10,673 nucleotides of DNA from CAWEHQ01 sp051001995 (lineage in GTDB: Bacteria; Actinomycetota; Thermoleophilia; Solirubrobacterales; Thermoleophilaceae): NCBI GenBank assembly GCA_051001995.1, contig JBPCMT010000115.1:1-10673 (forward strand), written 5' to 3'. Position 1 is the first letter of the stretch. The number at the start of each line of letters is the position of its first letter. The translations under genes and the position numbers were made by a program. Below are positions 1 to 6,133 of this stretch, piece by piece. Below the pieces are notes generated by a model. That model worked only from the letters and a program-made list of their open reading frames with translations. It was not told the origin of the DNA and ran no database searches.

Positions 1-1053
1 GTCCAGGCCGGCGGCGACGACTCGGCGTCCGCGCGCGCGGACGCACTGGAGCGAGCGGGCGCCGCGGCGGCCCCCCAGACGCGCACCGTCGCCACGGGCC
101 TCGTCATCCCGTGGGAGATGGCCTTCATCGACCGCCGCCGCGCGCTCGTCACCGAGCGGCCGGGGCGCGTGCGGCTGTTCAGCACCCGCGGCGGCCTGCG
201 CGGCCGGCCGGTGGCGCGCATCGACGTCTCGGCGCGCGGGGAGGGGGGTCTCCTGGGGCTCGCGGTCGACCCGCGCTTTCGACGCAACCGCTTCGTCTAC
301 CTCTACTTCACGACGAGCAACGGGATGAAGCTGGTCCGCTATCGCTACAACTACCGTCACACTCGGCTTCGCCGCGACGCGCTCGTGCTCGACCGGATCC
401 GGGCGGGCGTGATCCACGACTCCGGGCGGATCGCCTTTGGCCCCGACGACCATCTCTACGTGGCCACGGGCGACGCCGGCGAGCCGTCTCTGGCGCAGGA
501 CCGTAGGTCGCGCAACGGAAAGTTCCTGCGGCTCGCTCCGCGCAAGTACCGCGGTCGCGACGCGCACGTTAAGCCCTACACGCTCGGGCACCGCAACCCG
601 CAGGGGCTCGACTGGCAGCCGGGCACCGGCCGCCTGTTCGCGACCGAGCACGGAGAGGTCGGAAACGACGAGGTCAACCTGATCCGCGAGGGGCACAACT
701 ATGGCTGGCCGCGGGCCGAGGGCCGCAACCACGGGCGCTTCACGGGTCCGGTGGTGCTCTATGAGAACGGGATCGCTCCCTCGGGCGCCACCTTCGTCTC
801 TAAGCCCGGCTCGAAGTGGACGGGCGACTACCTGATCGGGGCGCTGAAGGGCGAGCACGTCAACCGGGTGAACTTCCGCAACGGGCGCGTCGCCGGCACG
901 AGCCGGCTGTTCACCGGCCGCTTCGGGCGCATCCGCACCGTCGTCGAGGGGCCGGGCGGCGCGCTCTACCTCCTGACCTCGAACCGCGACGGCCGCGGCA
1001 ACCCGCGGCCGGGCGACGACCGCATCATCCGCGTCACCCCGCCCGGCGCCTAG
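1..1053 (+). CDS. PQQ-dependent sugar (aldose) dehydrogenase, 5' end missing
   Basis: The reading frame is open from the first base, so the start and any signal peptide lie upstream of the window; 350 residues are visible. It matches the soluble-GDH/YliI (Asd) six-bladed beta-propeller family, periplasmic or exported quinoproteins that oxidise aldoses using PQQ and calcium. Family signatures appear in order: PWEMAF (about residues 38-43) followed by VTERPGRVR, GEGGLLGLAVDP, HDSGRIAFGP (His about 139, the position of the catalytic base), YVATGDAG, GHRNPQGLDW (Arg at the PQQ/substrate site), EHGE, NDEVNLI, HNYGWP, and a final IRVTPPGA. The ATG at 118 lies inside the conserved PW-x-M-A-F strand and is not the start. 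The first 30 visible residues are Ala/Gly/Asp-rich, like a linker after an export signal. ndh follows after 9 bases, suggesting one transcript. No PQQ synthesis genes are visible. The family call is firm; the substrate is unknown. Confidence 0.9.
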   Translation, partial: VQAGGDDSASARADALERAGAAAAPQTRTVATGLVIPWEMAFIDRRRALVTERPGRVRLFSTRGGLRGRPVARIDVSARGEGGLLGLAVDPRFRRNRFVYLYFTTSNGMKLVRYRYNYRHTRLRRDALVLDRIRAGVIHDSGRIAFGPDDHLYVATGDAGEPSLAQDRRSRNGKFLRLAPRKYRGRDAHVKPYTLGHRNPQGLDWQPGTGRLFATEHGEVGNDEVNLIREGHNYGWPRAEGRNHGRFTGPVVLYENGIAPSGATFVSKPGSKWTGDYLIGALKGEHVNRVNFRNGRVAGTSRLFTGRFGRIRTVVEGPGGALYLLTSNRDGRGNPRPGDDRIIRVTPPGA

Positions 1054-1062
1054 GGCGACACG

Positions 1063-2418
1063 ATGGCCTGGAACGTGGTGATTGCCGGCGGCGGCTTCGG
1101 CGGCCTCTACGCCGCCCGTCGCCTCGAGCGGGTGCTGCCACGCGGTAGCGCCCGTGTGCAGCTGGTCACGCCGGAGAACTTCCTCCTCTACACGCCTCTG
1201 CTCCCGGGCGCCGCGGCCGGCACGCTCGAGCCGCGCCACGTCGTCGTGCCGCTGCGCGAGTCACTCGCCGCCACTCAGATCCGGCTCGGAAGGGTCGTCG
1301 GCGCCGACCCCGGTCTCTCCGAGGTCCATGTCACGACGGCCGATGGGCGCGAGGCCGCACTTCGCTACGACCACCTGATCGTGGCCGTCGGGTCCGTCTC
1401 GCGCGTCCTTCGCGTGCCGGGTCTCGCGGAACACGGTATGGGCTTCAAGACGATCTCCGAGGCGATCGCGCTGCGCAACCGTGCGCTTCAGAACCTCGAG
1501 GTCGCGGAGTCTCTGGACGACGCCGACGCCCGCCGCTCGTACCTCACCTTCGTGTTCGTCGGCGCCGGCTACGCCGGCCTCGAGGGAATAGCGGAGCTCC
1601 AGGACTACGTGGCCGACGTCGTCGAGCGCTACCCGCGTTGCCGCCTCGATGGCACGCGCTGGATCCTCGTCGAGGCGCTCGACCGGGTGATGCCGGAGAT
1701 CGACGCGCGGCTGGCCGGCTTCGCGACCCGCGAGCTGCGCGCCCGCGGCATCGACGTGCGCACCGGCACGCGCCTCGCCCGGCTCGACGAGAACGAGGTT
1801 TGGCTCTCCACCGGCGAGCGCATCCCGGCGCGAACCCTCTGCTGGACCGCCGGCGTCAAGCCCCCACAGCTGCTCGAGCGGATGGGCCTCGAGCTCGACG
1901 ACGACCGTCGGATCCGAGTTGACCGCATGCTGCGCGCCGCGGGTCGCGAGAACGTGTGGGCGATCGGCGACGCAGCCGCGGTGCCCGACCCGGCCGCGGA
2001 CGGCGCGCGCCCGTCGCCGCCCACGGCCCAGCACGCGATCCGCCAGGGAAGGCTCGCGGCCGACAACGTCGCCGCTGCGCTCGGCGGCCGCCCGCCGAAG
2101 CCGTTTCGCTACAAGACGCGCGGCGTCTTCGTCGACATGGGCCGCCACAAGGCGGTGGCGGAGGTGGGGGGGATCCGGATGCGGGGCTTTCCGGCCTGGT
2201 TCGCCGCGCGCACCTACCACCTGATGATGGCGCCCGGTGTGGCCCGGCGACTCCGCCTCGTGGCGGACTGGACCGTCGGGCTGCTGTTCGGCCGCGACGC
2301 GGCCGAGCTCGGCCAGCTCGGGCATCCGCCATCTCTCGGGGGGTACATGGACACTCCCGGCTCTCCGCGCGCCGAGGCGTCTGACGCAGCGGACGAGACG
2401 CCGGATCCCGCCCCCTAG
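1063..2418 (+). CDS. ndh: Type II NADH:quinone oxidoreductase (NDH-2)
   Basis: A 451-residue FAD flavoprotein of the two-dinucleotide-binding-domain family. It would oxidise NADH and reduce membrane quinone without pumping protons, on the cytoplasmic face of the membrane. The N-terminal FAD Rossmann motif is GGGFGG (residues 9-14). The NADH-binding motif is GAGYAG (167-172). The second FAD motif, WAIGDAA, places the flavin-binding Asp at about 303. The C-terminal stretch at about 379-410 is rich in aromatic and Leu/Arg residues, resembling the amphipathic membrane anchor of NDH-2. The last 25 residues are low-complexity (Pro/Ala/Asp). The start ATG is preceded by AGGG (1052-1055) at 7-base spacing, and the gene begins 9 bases after the sugar dehydrogenase stop, so an operon is likely. 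The TAG stop also forms the first half of a predicted -10 box for the next gene. A sulfide:quinone reductase relative is less likely because no extra catalytic cysteines are evident. Confidence 0.9.
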   Translation: MAWNVVIAGGGFGGLYAARRLERVLPRGSARVQLVTPENFLLYTPLLPGAAAGTLEPRHVVVPLRESLAATQIRLGRVVGADPGLSEVHVTTADGREAALRYDHLIVAVGSVSRVLRVPGLAEHGMGFKTISEAIALRNRALQNLEVAESLDDADARRSYLTFVFVGAGYAGLEGIAELQDYVADVVERYPRCRLDGTRWILVEALDRVMPEIDARLAGFATRELRARGIDVRTGTRLARLDENEVWLSTGERIPARTLCWTAGVKPPQLLERMGLELDDDRRIRVDRMLRAAGRENVWAIGDAAAVPDPAADGARPSPPTAQHAIRQGRLAADNVAAALGGRPPKPFRYKTRGVFVDMGRHKAVAEVGGIRMRGFPAWFAARTYHLMMAPGVARRLRLVADWTVGLLFGRDAAELGQLGHPPSLGGYMDTPGSPRAEASDAADETPDPAP

Positions 2419-2421
2419 ACT
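2416..2421 (+). promoter_or_regulatory. Predicted -10 box (TAGACT) of the acetyltransferase gene
   Basis: TAGACT fits the actinobacterial TAnnnT -10 pattern and ends 7 bases before the GTG at 2429. The first transcribed base would therefore be the G of the start codon, giving a leaderless mRNA. The first three bases are the stop codon of ndh. The -35 region at 17-base spacing (ACGAGA, 2393-2398) matches TTGACA at only 3 of 6 positions. There is no Shine-Dalgarno sequence before the GTG, which supports leaderless initiation. This is inference from spacing. Confidence 0.5.
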
Positions 2422-2428
2422 CGGCTCG

Positions 2429-3385
2429 GTGACCGCCAGCAGCCTCTCGTTCCGCGCGGGAACCGCGGCGGACCTGCGCGAAAGCTTCGCGATCTCCGCC
2501 CGAAGCGCCTACGACGCGGGGGTGCGTCAGGGCATCCTCCCGGCCGGGCGCGAGCCGACGGAGGAGCAGATCCGAGACGATTGGGGTCGCCACCGCGGCC
2601 TCGCCGAGCTGGTGACCGCCCAGCCTGACGCGCGCTATGAGATCTGCGAGGACGAGGGCCGCGCCGTCGGCTACGCGCGCGCCGTCCGCTTCGGGGAGAT
2701 GGAGCAGCTCACCGAGCTGATGGTCGAGCCGGGCCACCAGGACCAGGGCATCGGGCGGGCGCTCCTCGAGCGCTGCTGGCCCGGCGCGCCGACGCCCGAG
2801 CTCGCCCGGATCGTGATCGCGACCGGCGCGCCGGCGGACCTGACGCTCTACACGGACTTCGGCGTGATGCCGATCGCCGGCCACTGGCACATGGAGCTTG
2901 AGGCCGAGCGCTACCTCGAGGCGCGCTCCGGCGAGCTCGAGGACCAGAGTGGGCTGGCGGTGCACATGCTCGAGCCCGACCACGCGATCGCCGAATGGAA
3001 CCGGCTCGAGCCGGGCGCGATCGGCCACAGGCGGCCGGAGCTGCACGAGTTCTTCGGACGCGACCGCTCGTGCCTCGCGCGCCTGGACCACGACACCGGC
3101 TACGCCAGCGCGCTGTGCTGGGTCTCGGGTGACGGCGAGATCGGCCCGGCCGTGGGCGCGTGGCCCAAGGACCTGGCGGCGATCGTGATCTCGGCCCTGG
3201 ACCGCGTGGCGCGCACTCAGGAGCCGGAGCGCCTGAGCGTGTTCACGACGTCGATCGCGTGGGGACTGCTCGGGAGGCTGCGCGGGCTCGGGTTTCGCGT
3301 CTGGTGGCCGAGCTGGATCATGTGCTCGACGCCGCTGCCGGGGCTCGACCGCTACGCGCCCACGCGGCCGCCGCAGCTGATCTGA
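2429..3385 (+). CDS. Tandem-domain GNAT family N-acetyltransferase
   Basis: A 318-residue protein with an N-terminal GNAT domain (about 5-150). The acetyl-CoA loop reads VEPGHQDQGIGRALLE, with the Q-x-x-G-x-G/A pattern at Gln104 to Gly109. A C-terminal half (about 165-318) contains GYASALCWVSG, GEIGPAVGAWPKDLAAIVISAL and RGLGFRVWWPSWIM. This resembles the second acetyltransferase domain of Acetyltransf_18-type proteins, in which the core acyl-CoA loop is degenerate. The substrate (small amine, amino acid or protein) cannot be told from sequence. GTG at 2429 is chosen because it directly precedes the first strand (LSFRAGTAADL). The in-frame ATG at 2237 would overlap ndh by about 180 bases. The stop overlaps the next gene's start as ATGA, implying translational coupling with the zinc-ribbon membrane protein. 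The fold is confident; tandem architecture likely. Confidence 0.8.
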   Translation: MTASSLSFRAGTAADLRESFAISARSAYDAGVRQGILPAGREPTEEQIRDDWGRHRGLAELVTAQPDARYEICEDEGRAVGYARAVRFGEMEQLTELMVEPGHQDQGIGRALLERCWPGAPTPELARIVIATGAPADLTLYTDFGVMPIAGHWHMELEAERYLEARSGELEDQSGLAVHMLEPDHAIAEWNRLEPGAIGHRRPELHEFFGRDRSCLARLDHDTGYASALCWVSGDGEIGPAVGAWPKDLAAIVISALDRVARTQEPERLSVFTTSIAWGLLGRLRGLGFRVWWPSWIMCSTPLPGLDRYAPTRPPQLI

Positions 3386-3660
3386 TGGAGTTCCTCGTGA
3401 TCCTCTTCTTCTTCGGCCTCTCGGGCGGGGTCGTGGCGAAGATCAGGGGCAACTCGTTCCTGCTCTGGTTTCTGATCGCCTTCTGCCTGCCGCTGCTCGG
3501 CACGATCGCAGCGATGCTTCACCGCTCCGAGCGGGGCGAGCCCAGGCGACGATGCGAGGAGTGCGGCAACGTCGTCGCCCTCCACGACCAGGTCTGCATG
3601 CGCTGCGGGCGCGACCTCGAGCTCCCGGAGTCCCTCGAGACGGTGCAAACCCGCTGGTAG
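3385..3660 (+). CDS. Small membrane protein with C-terminal zinc ribbon
   Basis: A 91-residue protein of unknown function. The N-terminal half is hydrophobic, with one segment at about residues 2-18 (phenylalanine- and leucine-rich, containing GLSGG) and a second at about 24-45 (LLWFLIAFCLPLLGTIAAML), forming a probable helical hairpin. A basic stretch (RGEPRRR) leads into a zinc ribbon with cysteine pairs C57/C60 (CEEC) and C71/C74 (CMRC), separated by ten residues. The pattern resembles small actinobacterial proteins in which a two-helix anchor carries a rubredoxin-like knuckle. The start ATG overlaps the TGA of the acetyltransferase (ATGA), so translation is probably coupled, and the two products may act together. 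The zinc ribbon would face the cytoplasm if the hairpin inserts with both ends inside (inference). The TAG stop doubles as part of the predicted ilvB -10 box. I do not recognise a named family. Confidence 0.8.
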   Translation: MEFLVILFFFGLSGGVVAKIRGNSFLLWFLIAFCLPLLGTIAAMLHRSERGEPRRRCEECGNVVALHDQVCMRCGRDLELPESLETVQTRW

Positions 3661-3663
3661 ACT
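3635..3663 (+). promoter_or_regulatory. Predicted ilvB promoter (-35 TCGAGA, -10 TAGACT)
   Basis: TCGAGA (3635-3640, 4 of 6 to TTGACA) and TAGACT (3658-3663, TAnnnT) are separated by exactly 17 bases. A start site near 3670 would give a leader of about 76 bases before the ilvB ATG. The whole promoter lies in the tail of the zinc-ribbon gene, whose TAG stop supplies the first three bases of the -10 box. It is predicted only from motif match and spacing. Confidence 0.5.
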
Positions 3664-3746
3664 GCGAAAGATCGGCGCGCGGGCGCCCTCGATCGCATTG
3701 CCGCGCCGTCCTCATCCGGACCTTTACGACGTAGGAGACGGCGCTG
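3664..3746 (+). promoter_or_regulatory. ilvB 5' leader with hairpin and ribosome binding site
   Basis: Starting at the predicted transcription start, GGCGC (3674-3678) pairs with GCGCC (3683-3687) around a GCGG loop. Flanking GATC copies (3670-3673 and 3691-3694) can extend the stem past a CTC bulge. AGGAG at 3733-3737 is a good Shine-Dalgarno sequence 9 bases before the ATG at 3747. No leader peptide rich in Leu, Val or Ile and no T-box-like feature is seen, so classic attenuation is not supported. Confidence 0.4.
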
Positions 3747-5423
3747 ATGCGAGCGGTTGACGCGATCATGGAGAGCCTCACGGCGGAGGGCGTCGACGTT
3801 GTCTTCGGCATCCCCGGCGGCGCCAACCTGCCGACCTACGACGCGCTGTATGACGCGGGCGTGCGCCACGTGCTCTGCCGCCACGAGCAGGGCGCCGGGC
3901 ACGCGGCCGAGGGCTACGCCAAGGCCACCGGCAGGGTCGGCGTCGCGCTCGCCACCTCGGGACCGGGTGCGACGAACCTCGTGACGCCGATCGCCGACGC
4001 GATCATGGACTCGGTGCCCACGGTCTTCCTCACCGGGCAGGTTCGCACCGAGCTGCTCGGCACCGACGGCTTTCAGGAGGCGGACACGACCGGCATCACG
4101 ATGCCGATCGTCAAGCACTCGATCATGATCCAGGACCCGCGCGAGATCCCGCAGGCGATCCACGACGCCTTCCACATCGCCCGCACCGGACGTCCGGGGC
4201 CGGTGCTGGTGGACATACCCCAGGACCTGTCGCGCGCCGACATCCCCTACGCGCCGGTCGAGGACGTGTCGCTGCCCGGCTACCGGCCCACGACCGAGGG
4301 CAACGTCAAGCAGATCCGCCTGGCGGCGAAGGCGCTCGTCGGGGCACGCCGCCCGGTCATCTACGCGGGGGGCGGCGTCGTGAATGCCGACGCGGCGAAG
4401 GAGCTGCGCGAGCTCTGCGCGTCCGATCGCTTCCCGGTGACCTGCACCGTCATGGGCCTCGGCGCCTTCCCGGCACCCCACGAGCAATGGCTCGGGATGC
4501 TCGGGATGCACGGGACGCGCAGCGCCAACTATGCGATCGACGAGGCGGACCTGATCTGCGCGATCGGCGCCCGCTTCGACGACCGGATCACCGGCAAGCT
4601 GTCCGAGTTCGCGCCGCGTGCCAAGTTCATCCACATCGACGTGGACCCGGCCGAGATCTCGAAAAACGTGCCTGCGCACATCCCGATCGTCGGCGACGCG
4701 AAGCGCGTGCTGCCAAAGCTCACGCGCGAGTACCGCGCGCTCGAGGCCGACTCTTCGCGCCTCGATGGCTGGTGGGAGCGCATCCGCGGCTGGCAGGAGA
4801 AGCACCCGCTCGGTTACGCCGACTCGGAGGACTCCGAGATCAAGCCGCAGTACATGTGCGAAGCGCTCTACGAGGCGACCGGCGGGGACGCCGTGATCAC
4901 GTCCGACGTCGGCCAGCACCAGATGTGGTGTGCCCAGTACTACCACTTCTCCGAGCCGCGTCAGTGGATCAACTCGGGCGGTCTGGGCACGATGGGCTTC
5001 GGGTTGCCATCGGCGCTCGGGGCGCAGGTCGGACGCCCCGACGACACCGTCGTCTGCCTCGCCGGCGACGGCTCGCTCCAGATGACCTCGCAGGAGCTCG
5101 CCACCGCCGTTTGCGAGCGGATCCCGGTCAAGGTCTTCATCATGAACAACGGCTACCTCGGCATGGTCCGCCAGTGGCAGGAGCTGTTCTGGGACCGCCG
5201 CTACTCGGGGGTGGACATGGGAACGACTCCCGACTGGGTGAAGCTCGCCGAGGCCTACGGCGCCGCCGGAATGCGCTGCGATCGCAAGGAGGACCTCGTC
5301 GAGACGATGCGCGCGGCGATCGCGACCGACGGGCCCGTGGTGCTCGACGTGCGCGTCACGAGGGAGGAGAACTGCTACCCGATGATCCCGGCGGGACAGG
5401 CTGCAAGGGACATGGTGGGATGA
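3747..5423 (+). CDS. ilvB: Acetolactate synthase, large (catalytic) subunit
   Basis: A 558-residue ThDP enzyme that condenses two pyruvates to 2-acetolactate (or pyruvate plus 2-oxobutyrate to 2-aceto-2-hydroxybutyrate) with CO2 release. This is the first common step of valine, leucine and isoleucine synthesis in the cytoplasm. The N-terminal pyrimidine-binding domain has GIPGGANLP (about 21-29) and the catalytic Glu47 in RHEQGAGHAAEGYAKATG. It is followed by TSGPGATNLVTPIADA and the GRPGPVLVDIPQD segment. The central domain carries IYAGGGVVN. The C-terminal ThDP-metal motif runs from GDGS (440-443, Asp441) to NNG (467-469), with the AHAS-typical YLGMVRQWQELF straight after. The length is normal, and there is no N-terminal transit-like extension. 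The start ATG has AGGAG at 9-base spacing. The small subunit ilvN follows after 124 bases, which supports biosynthetic AHAS rather than a catabolic AlsS. Confidence 0.95.
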   Translation: MRAVDAIMESLTAEGVDVVFGIPGGANLPTYDALYDAGVRHVLCRHEQGAGHAAEGYAKATGRVGVALATSGPGATNLVTPIADAIMDSVPTVFLTGQVRTELLGTDGFQEADTTGITMPIVKHSIMIQDPREIPQAIHDAFHIARTGRPGPVLVDIPQDLSRADIPYAPVEDVSLPGYRPTTEGNVKQIRLAAKALVGARRPVIYAGGGVVNADAAKELRELCASDRFPVTCTVMGLGAFPAPHEQWLGMLGMHGTRSANYAIDEADLICAIGARFDDRITGKLSEFAPRAKFIHIDVDPAEISKNVPAHIPIVGDAKRVLPKLTREYRALEADSSRLDGWWERIRGWQEKHPLGYADSEDSEIKPQYMCEALYEATGGDAVITSDVGQHQMWCAQYYHFSEPRQWINSGGLGTMGFGLPSALGAQVGRPDDTVVCLAGDGSLQMTSQELATAVCERIPVKVFIMNNGYLGMVRQWQELFWDRRYSGVDMGTTPDWVKLAEAYGAAGMRCDRKEDLVETMRAAIATDGPVVLDVRVTREENCYPMIPAGQAARDMVG

Positions 5424-5459
5424 CGAGGCCCCTGCAAACCGTCGCTCGCCGGCGTCATC

Positions 5460-5491
5460 GGGGATCCGCGTGCGATGCACGCGTTCACCCC
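5460..5491 (+). promoter_or_regulatory. Strong hairpin in the ilvB-ilvN spacer
   Basis: CGCGTGC (5467-5473) and GCACGCG (5477-5483) form a perfect 7-bp stem with a GAT loop. GGGG (5460-5463) and CCCC (5488-5491) can add an outer helix across a small internal loop. The following bases are pyrimidine-rich (CTGCTTCCTTG) but not a true T-run. It may be a partial terminator, an RNA processing or stability element, or chance pairing in GC-rich DNA. TTGACC at 5499-5504 could be a -35 element for a separate ilvN promoter, but I find no convincing -10. The rest of the 124-base spacer shows no gene. Confidence 0.4.
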
Positions 5492-5505
5492 TGCTTCCTT
5501 GACCA

Positions 5506-5522
5506 GCTCGGTTTTCGCGGCC
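5506..5522 (+). repeat. Left arm of inverted repeat flanking ilvN
   Basis: GCTCGGTTTTCG (5506-5517) is the exact reverse complement of CGAAAACCGAGC at 6109-6120. Beyond one unpaired C (5518), GGCC (5519-5522) matches GGCC at 6105-6108. The arms lie just before and just after ilvN, so the untranslated ends of an ilvN transcript could pair. Confidence 0.4.
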
Positions 5523-5536
5523 TCGCCTATCCCACC

Positions 5537-5542
5537 GAGGTG
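5537..5542 (+). promoter_or_regulatory. ilvN ribosome binding site, inside a small hairpin
   Basis: GAGGTG (5537-5542) lies 5 bases before the ATG at 5548 and decides that start over the TTG at 5545. CCCAC (5531-5535) can pair with GTGGG (5540-5544), which would partly mask the site. Confidence 0.55.
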
Positions 5543-5547
5543 GGTTG

Positions 5548-6105
5548 ATGGGCGAACCAGGGACGAAGGAGGTGATCGACCTCCAGGATCTGCAGGTCGC
5601 TGGCGGCATCCACACCGGCCGCCGCCACATCCTCTCGATCCTGGTCGAGAACAAGCCGGGCGTGCTGGCGCGGATCGCCGGGCTGTTCGCGCGCCGCGGC
5701 TTCAACATCCAGACGCTGGCCGTCGGTCCCACCGACAACCCGTCGATCTCGCGCATCACGCTCACGGTCGACGGCGCGCTGCACCCGATCGACCAGGTCA
5801 CCAAGCAGCTCCACAAGCTGGTCAACGTGATCAAGATCCGCGACCTCGAGCCCGCTGAGACGGTCGCCCGCGAGCTCGCGCTGTTCAAGATCTCCGCCGA
5901 CAGCGAGGCGCGCGCCGAGGTGATGCAGTTCACCGACATCTTCCGCGGCAAGGTGATCGACGTCTCGAAGCGGTCGATGACCGTCGAGATCACCGGGACC
6001 GACGACAAGATCGAGGCGTTCGAGCGGATGGTCCGCCCGTTCGGCCTCGTGGAGATGGTGCGGACGGGCGAGATCGCGGTGGCGCGCGGTCGCTCCGCAA
6101 CGTAG
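5548..6105 (+). CDS. ilvN: Acetolactate synthase, small (regulatory) subunit
   Basis: A 185-residue regulatory subunit that activates IlvB and confers valine feedback inhibition. An ACT domain begins at about residue 27: HILSILVENKPGVLARIAGLF, then RRGFNIQTLAVGPTDNPSISRITL. The C-terminal domain (about 105-185) contains the family stretches ELALFKI, TDIFRGKVIDVS and FGLVEMVRTGEIAVARG. Residues aligned with E. coli IlvH Asn11, Gly14 and Asn29, which are involved in valine binding, are present as Asn35, Gly38 and Asn53, so the enzyme should be valine-sensitive. There is an N-terminal extension of about 24 residues relative to E. coli IlvH. ATG at 5548 is chosen for its ribosome binding site; TTG at 5545 directly precedes it. 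No ilvC follows, although that is the common order. Instead a hairpin and a new promoter precede menF. Confidence 0.93.
   Translation: MGEPGTKEVIDLQDLQVAGGIHTGRRHILSILVENKPGVLARIAGLFARRGFNIQTLAVGPTDNPSISRITLTVDGALHPIDQVTKQLHKLVNVIKIRDLEPAETVARELALFKISADSEARAEVMQFTDIFRGKVIDVSKRSMTVEITGTDDKIEAFERMVRPFGLVEMVRTGEIAVARGRSAT
5566..5584 (+). promoter_or_regulatory. Internal 12-base anti-Shine-Dalgarno match in a hairpin
   Basis: AAGGAGGTGATC (5566-5577) is complementary to the last part of 16S rRNA (...GATCACCTCCTT) over 12 contiguous bases. It falls at codons 7-10 of ilvN. GGAGGT (5568-5573) and ACCTCC (5579-5584) form a 6-bp stem with a 5-base loop that would hide it. No ATG, GTG or TTG start lies at proper spacing downstream, so a role as a start signal is unproven. 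Ribosome pausing or chance are alternatives. Confidence 0.4.
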
Positions 6106-6120
6106 GCCCGAAAACCGAGC
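6105..6120 (+). repeat. Right arm of inverted repeat flanking ilvN
   Basis: CGAAAACCGAGC (6109-6120) with the preceding GGCC (6105-6108) is the partner of the arm at 5506-5522. It begins at the last base of the ilvN TAG stop. Confidence 0.4.
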
Positions 6121-6133
6121 GAACCCGTGCGCT

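Noticed and set aside
118..120. ATG at 118 as the start of the sugar dehydrogenase
   Set aside because: The Met lies inside the conserved PW-x-M-A-F strand, and the frame continues open to base 1, so the gene begins upstream.
2237..2428. In-frame upstream ATG at 2237 as the acetyltransferase start
   Set aside because: It would overlap ndh by about 180 bases and add a Ser/Arg/Thr-rich shadow peptide. GTG at 2429 sits at the domain boundary with a -10 box in place.
1261..3091. Two long minus-strand frames opposite ndh and the acetyltransferase gene
   Set aside because: Both have shadow composition, overlap firmly identified genes, and have no motifs or start signals.
3661..3746. T-box, leader-peptide attenuator or riboswitch upstream of ilvB
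   Set aside because: No T-box-like motif, no branched-chain codon run and no terminator/antiterminator pair could be found in the 86-base gap.
5475..5547. A possible leader peptide starting at ATG 5475 between ilvB and ilvN
   Set aside because: The frame is not enriched for Leu, Val or Ile, does not stop before ilvN, has no ribosome binding site, and its ATG lies in the hairpin loop.
3519..6008. An 829-codon open frame on the minus strand opposite ilvB and ilvN
   Set aside because: It mirrors the codon periodicity of two certain genes, is rich in Arg/His/Asp shadow composition, and shows no family motif. Long antisense frames are routine in GC-rich DNA.
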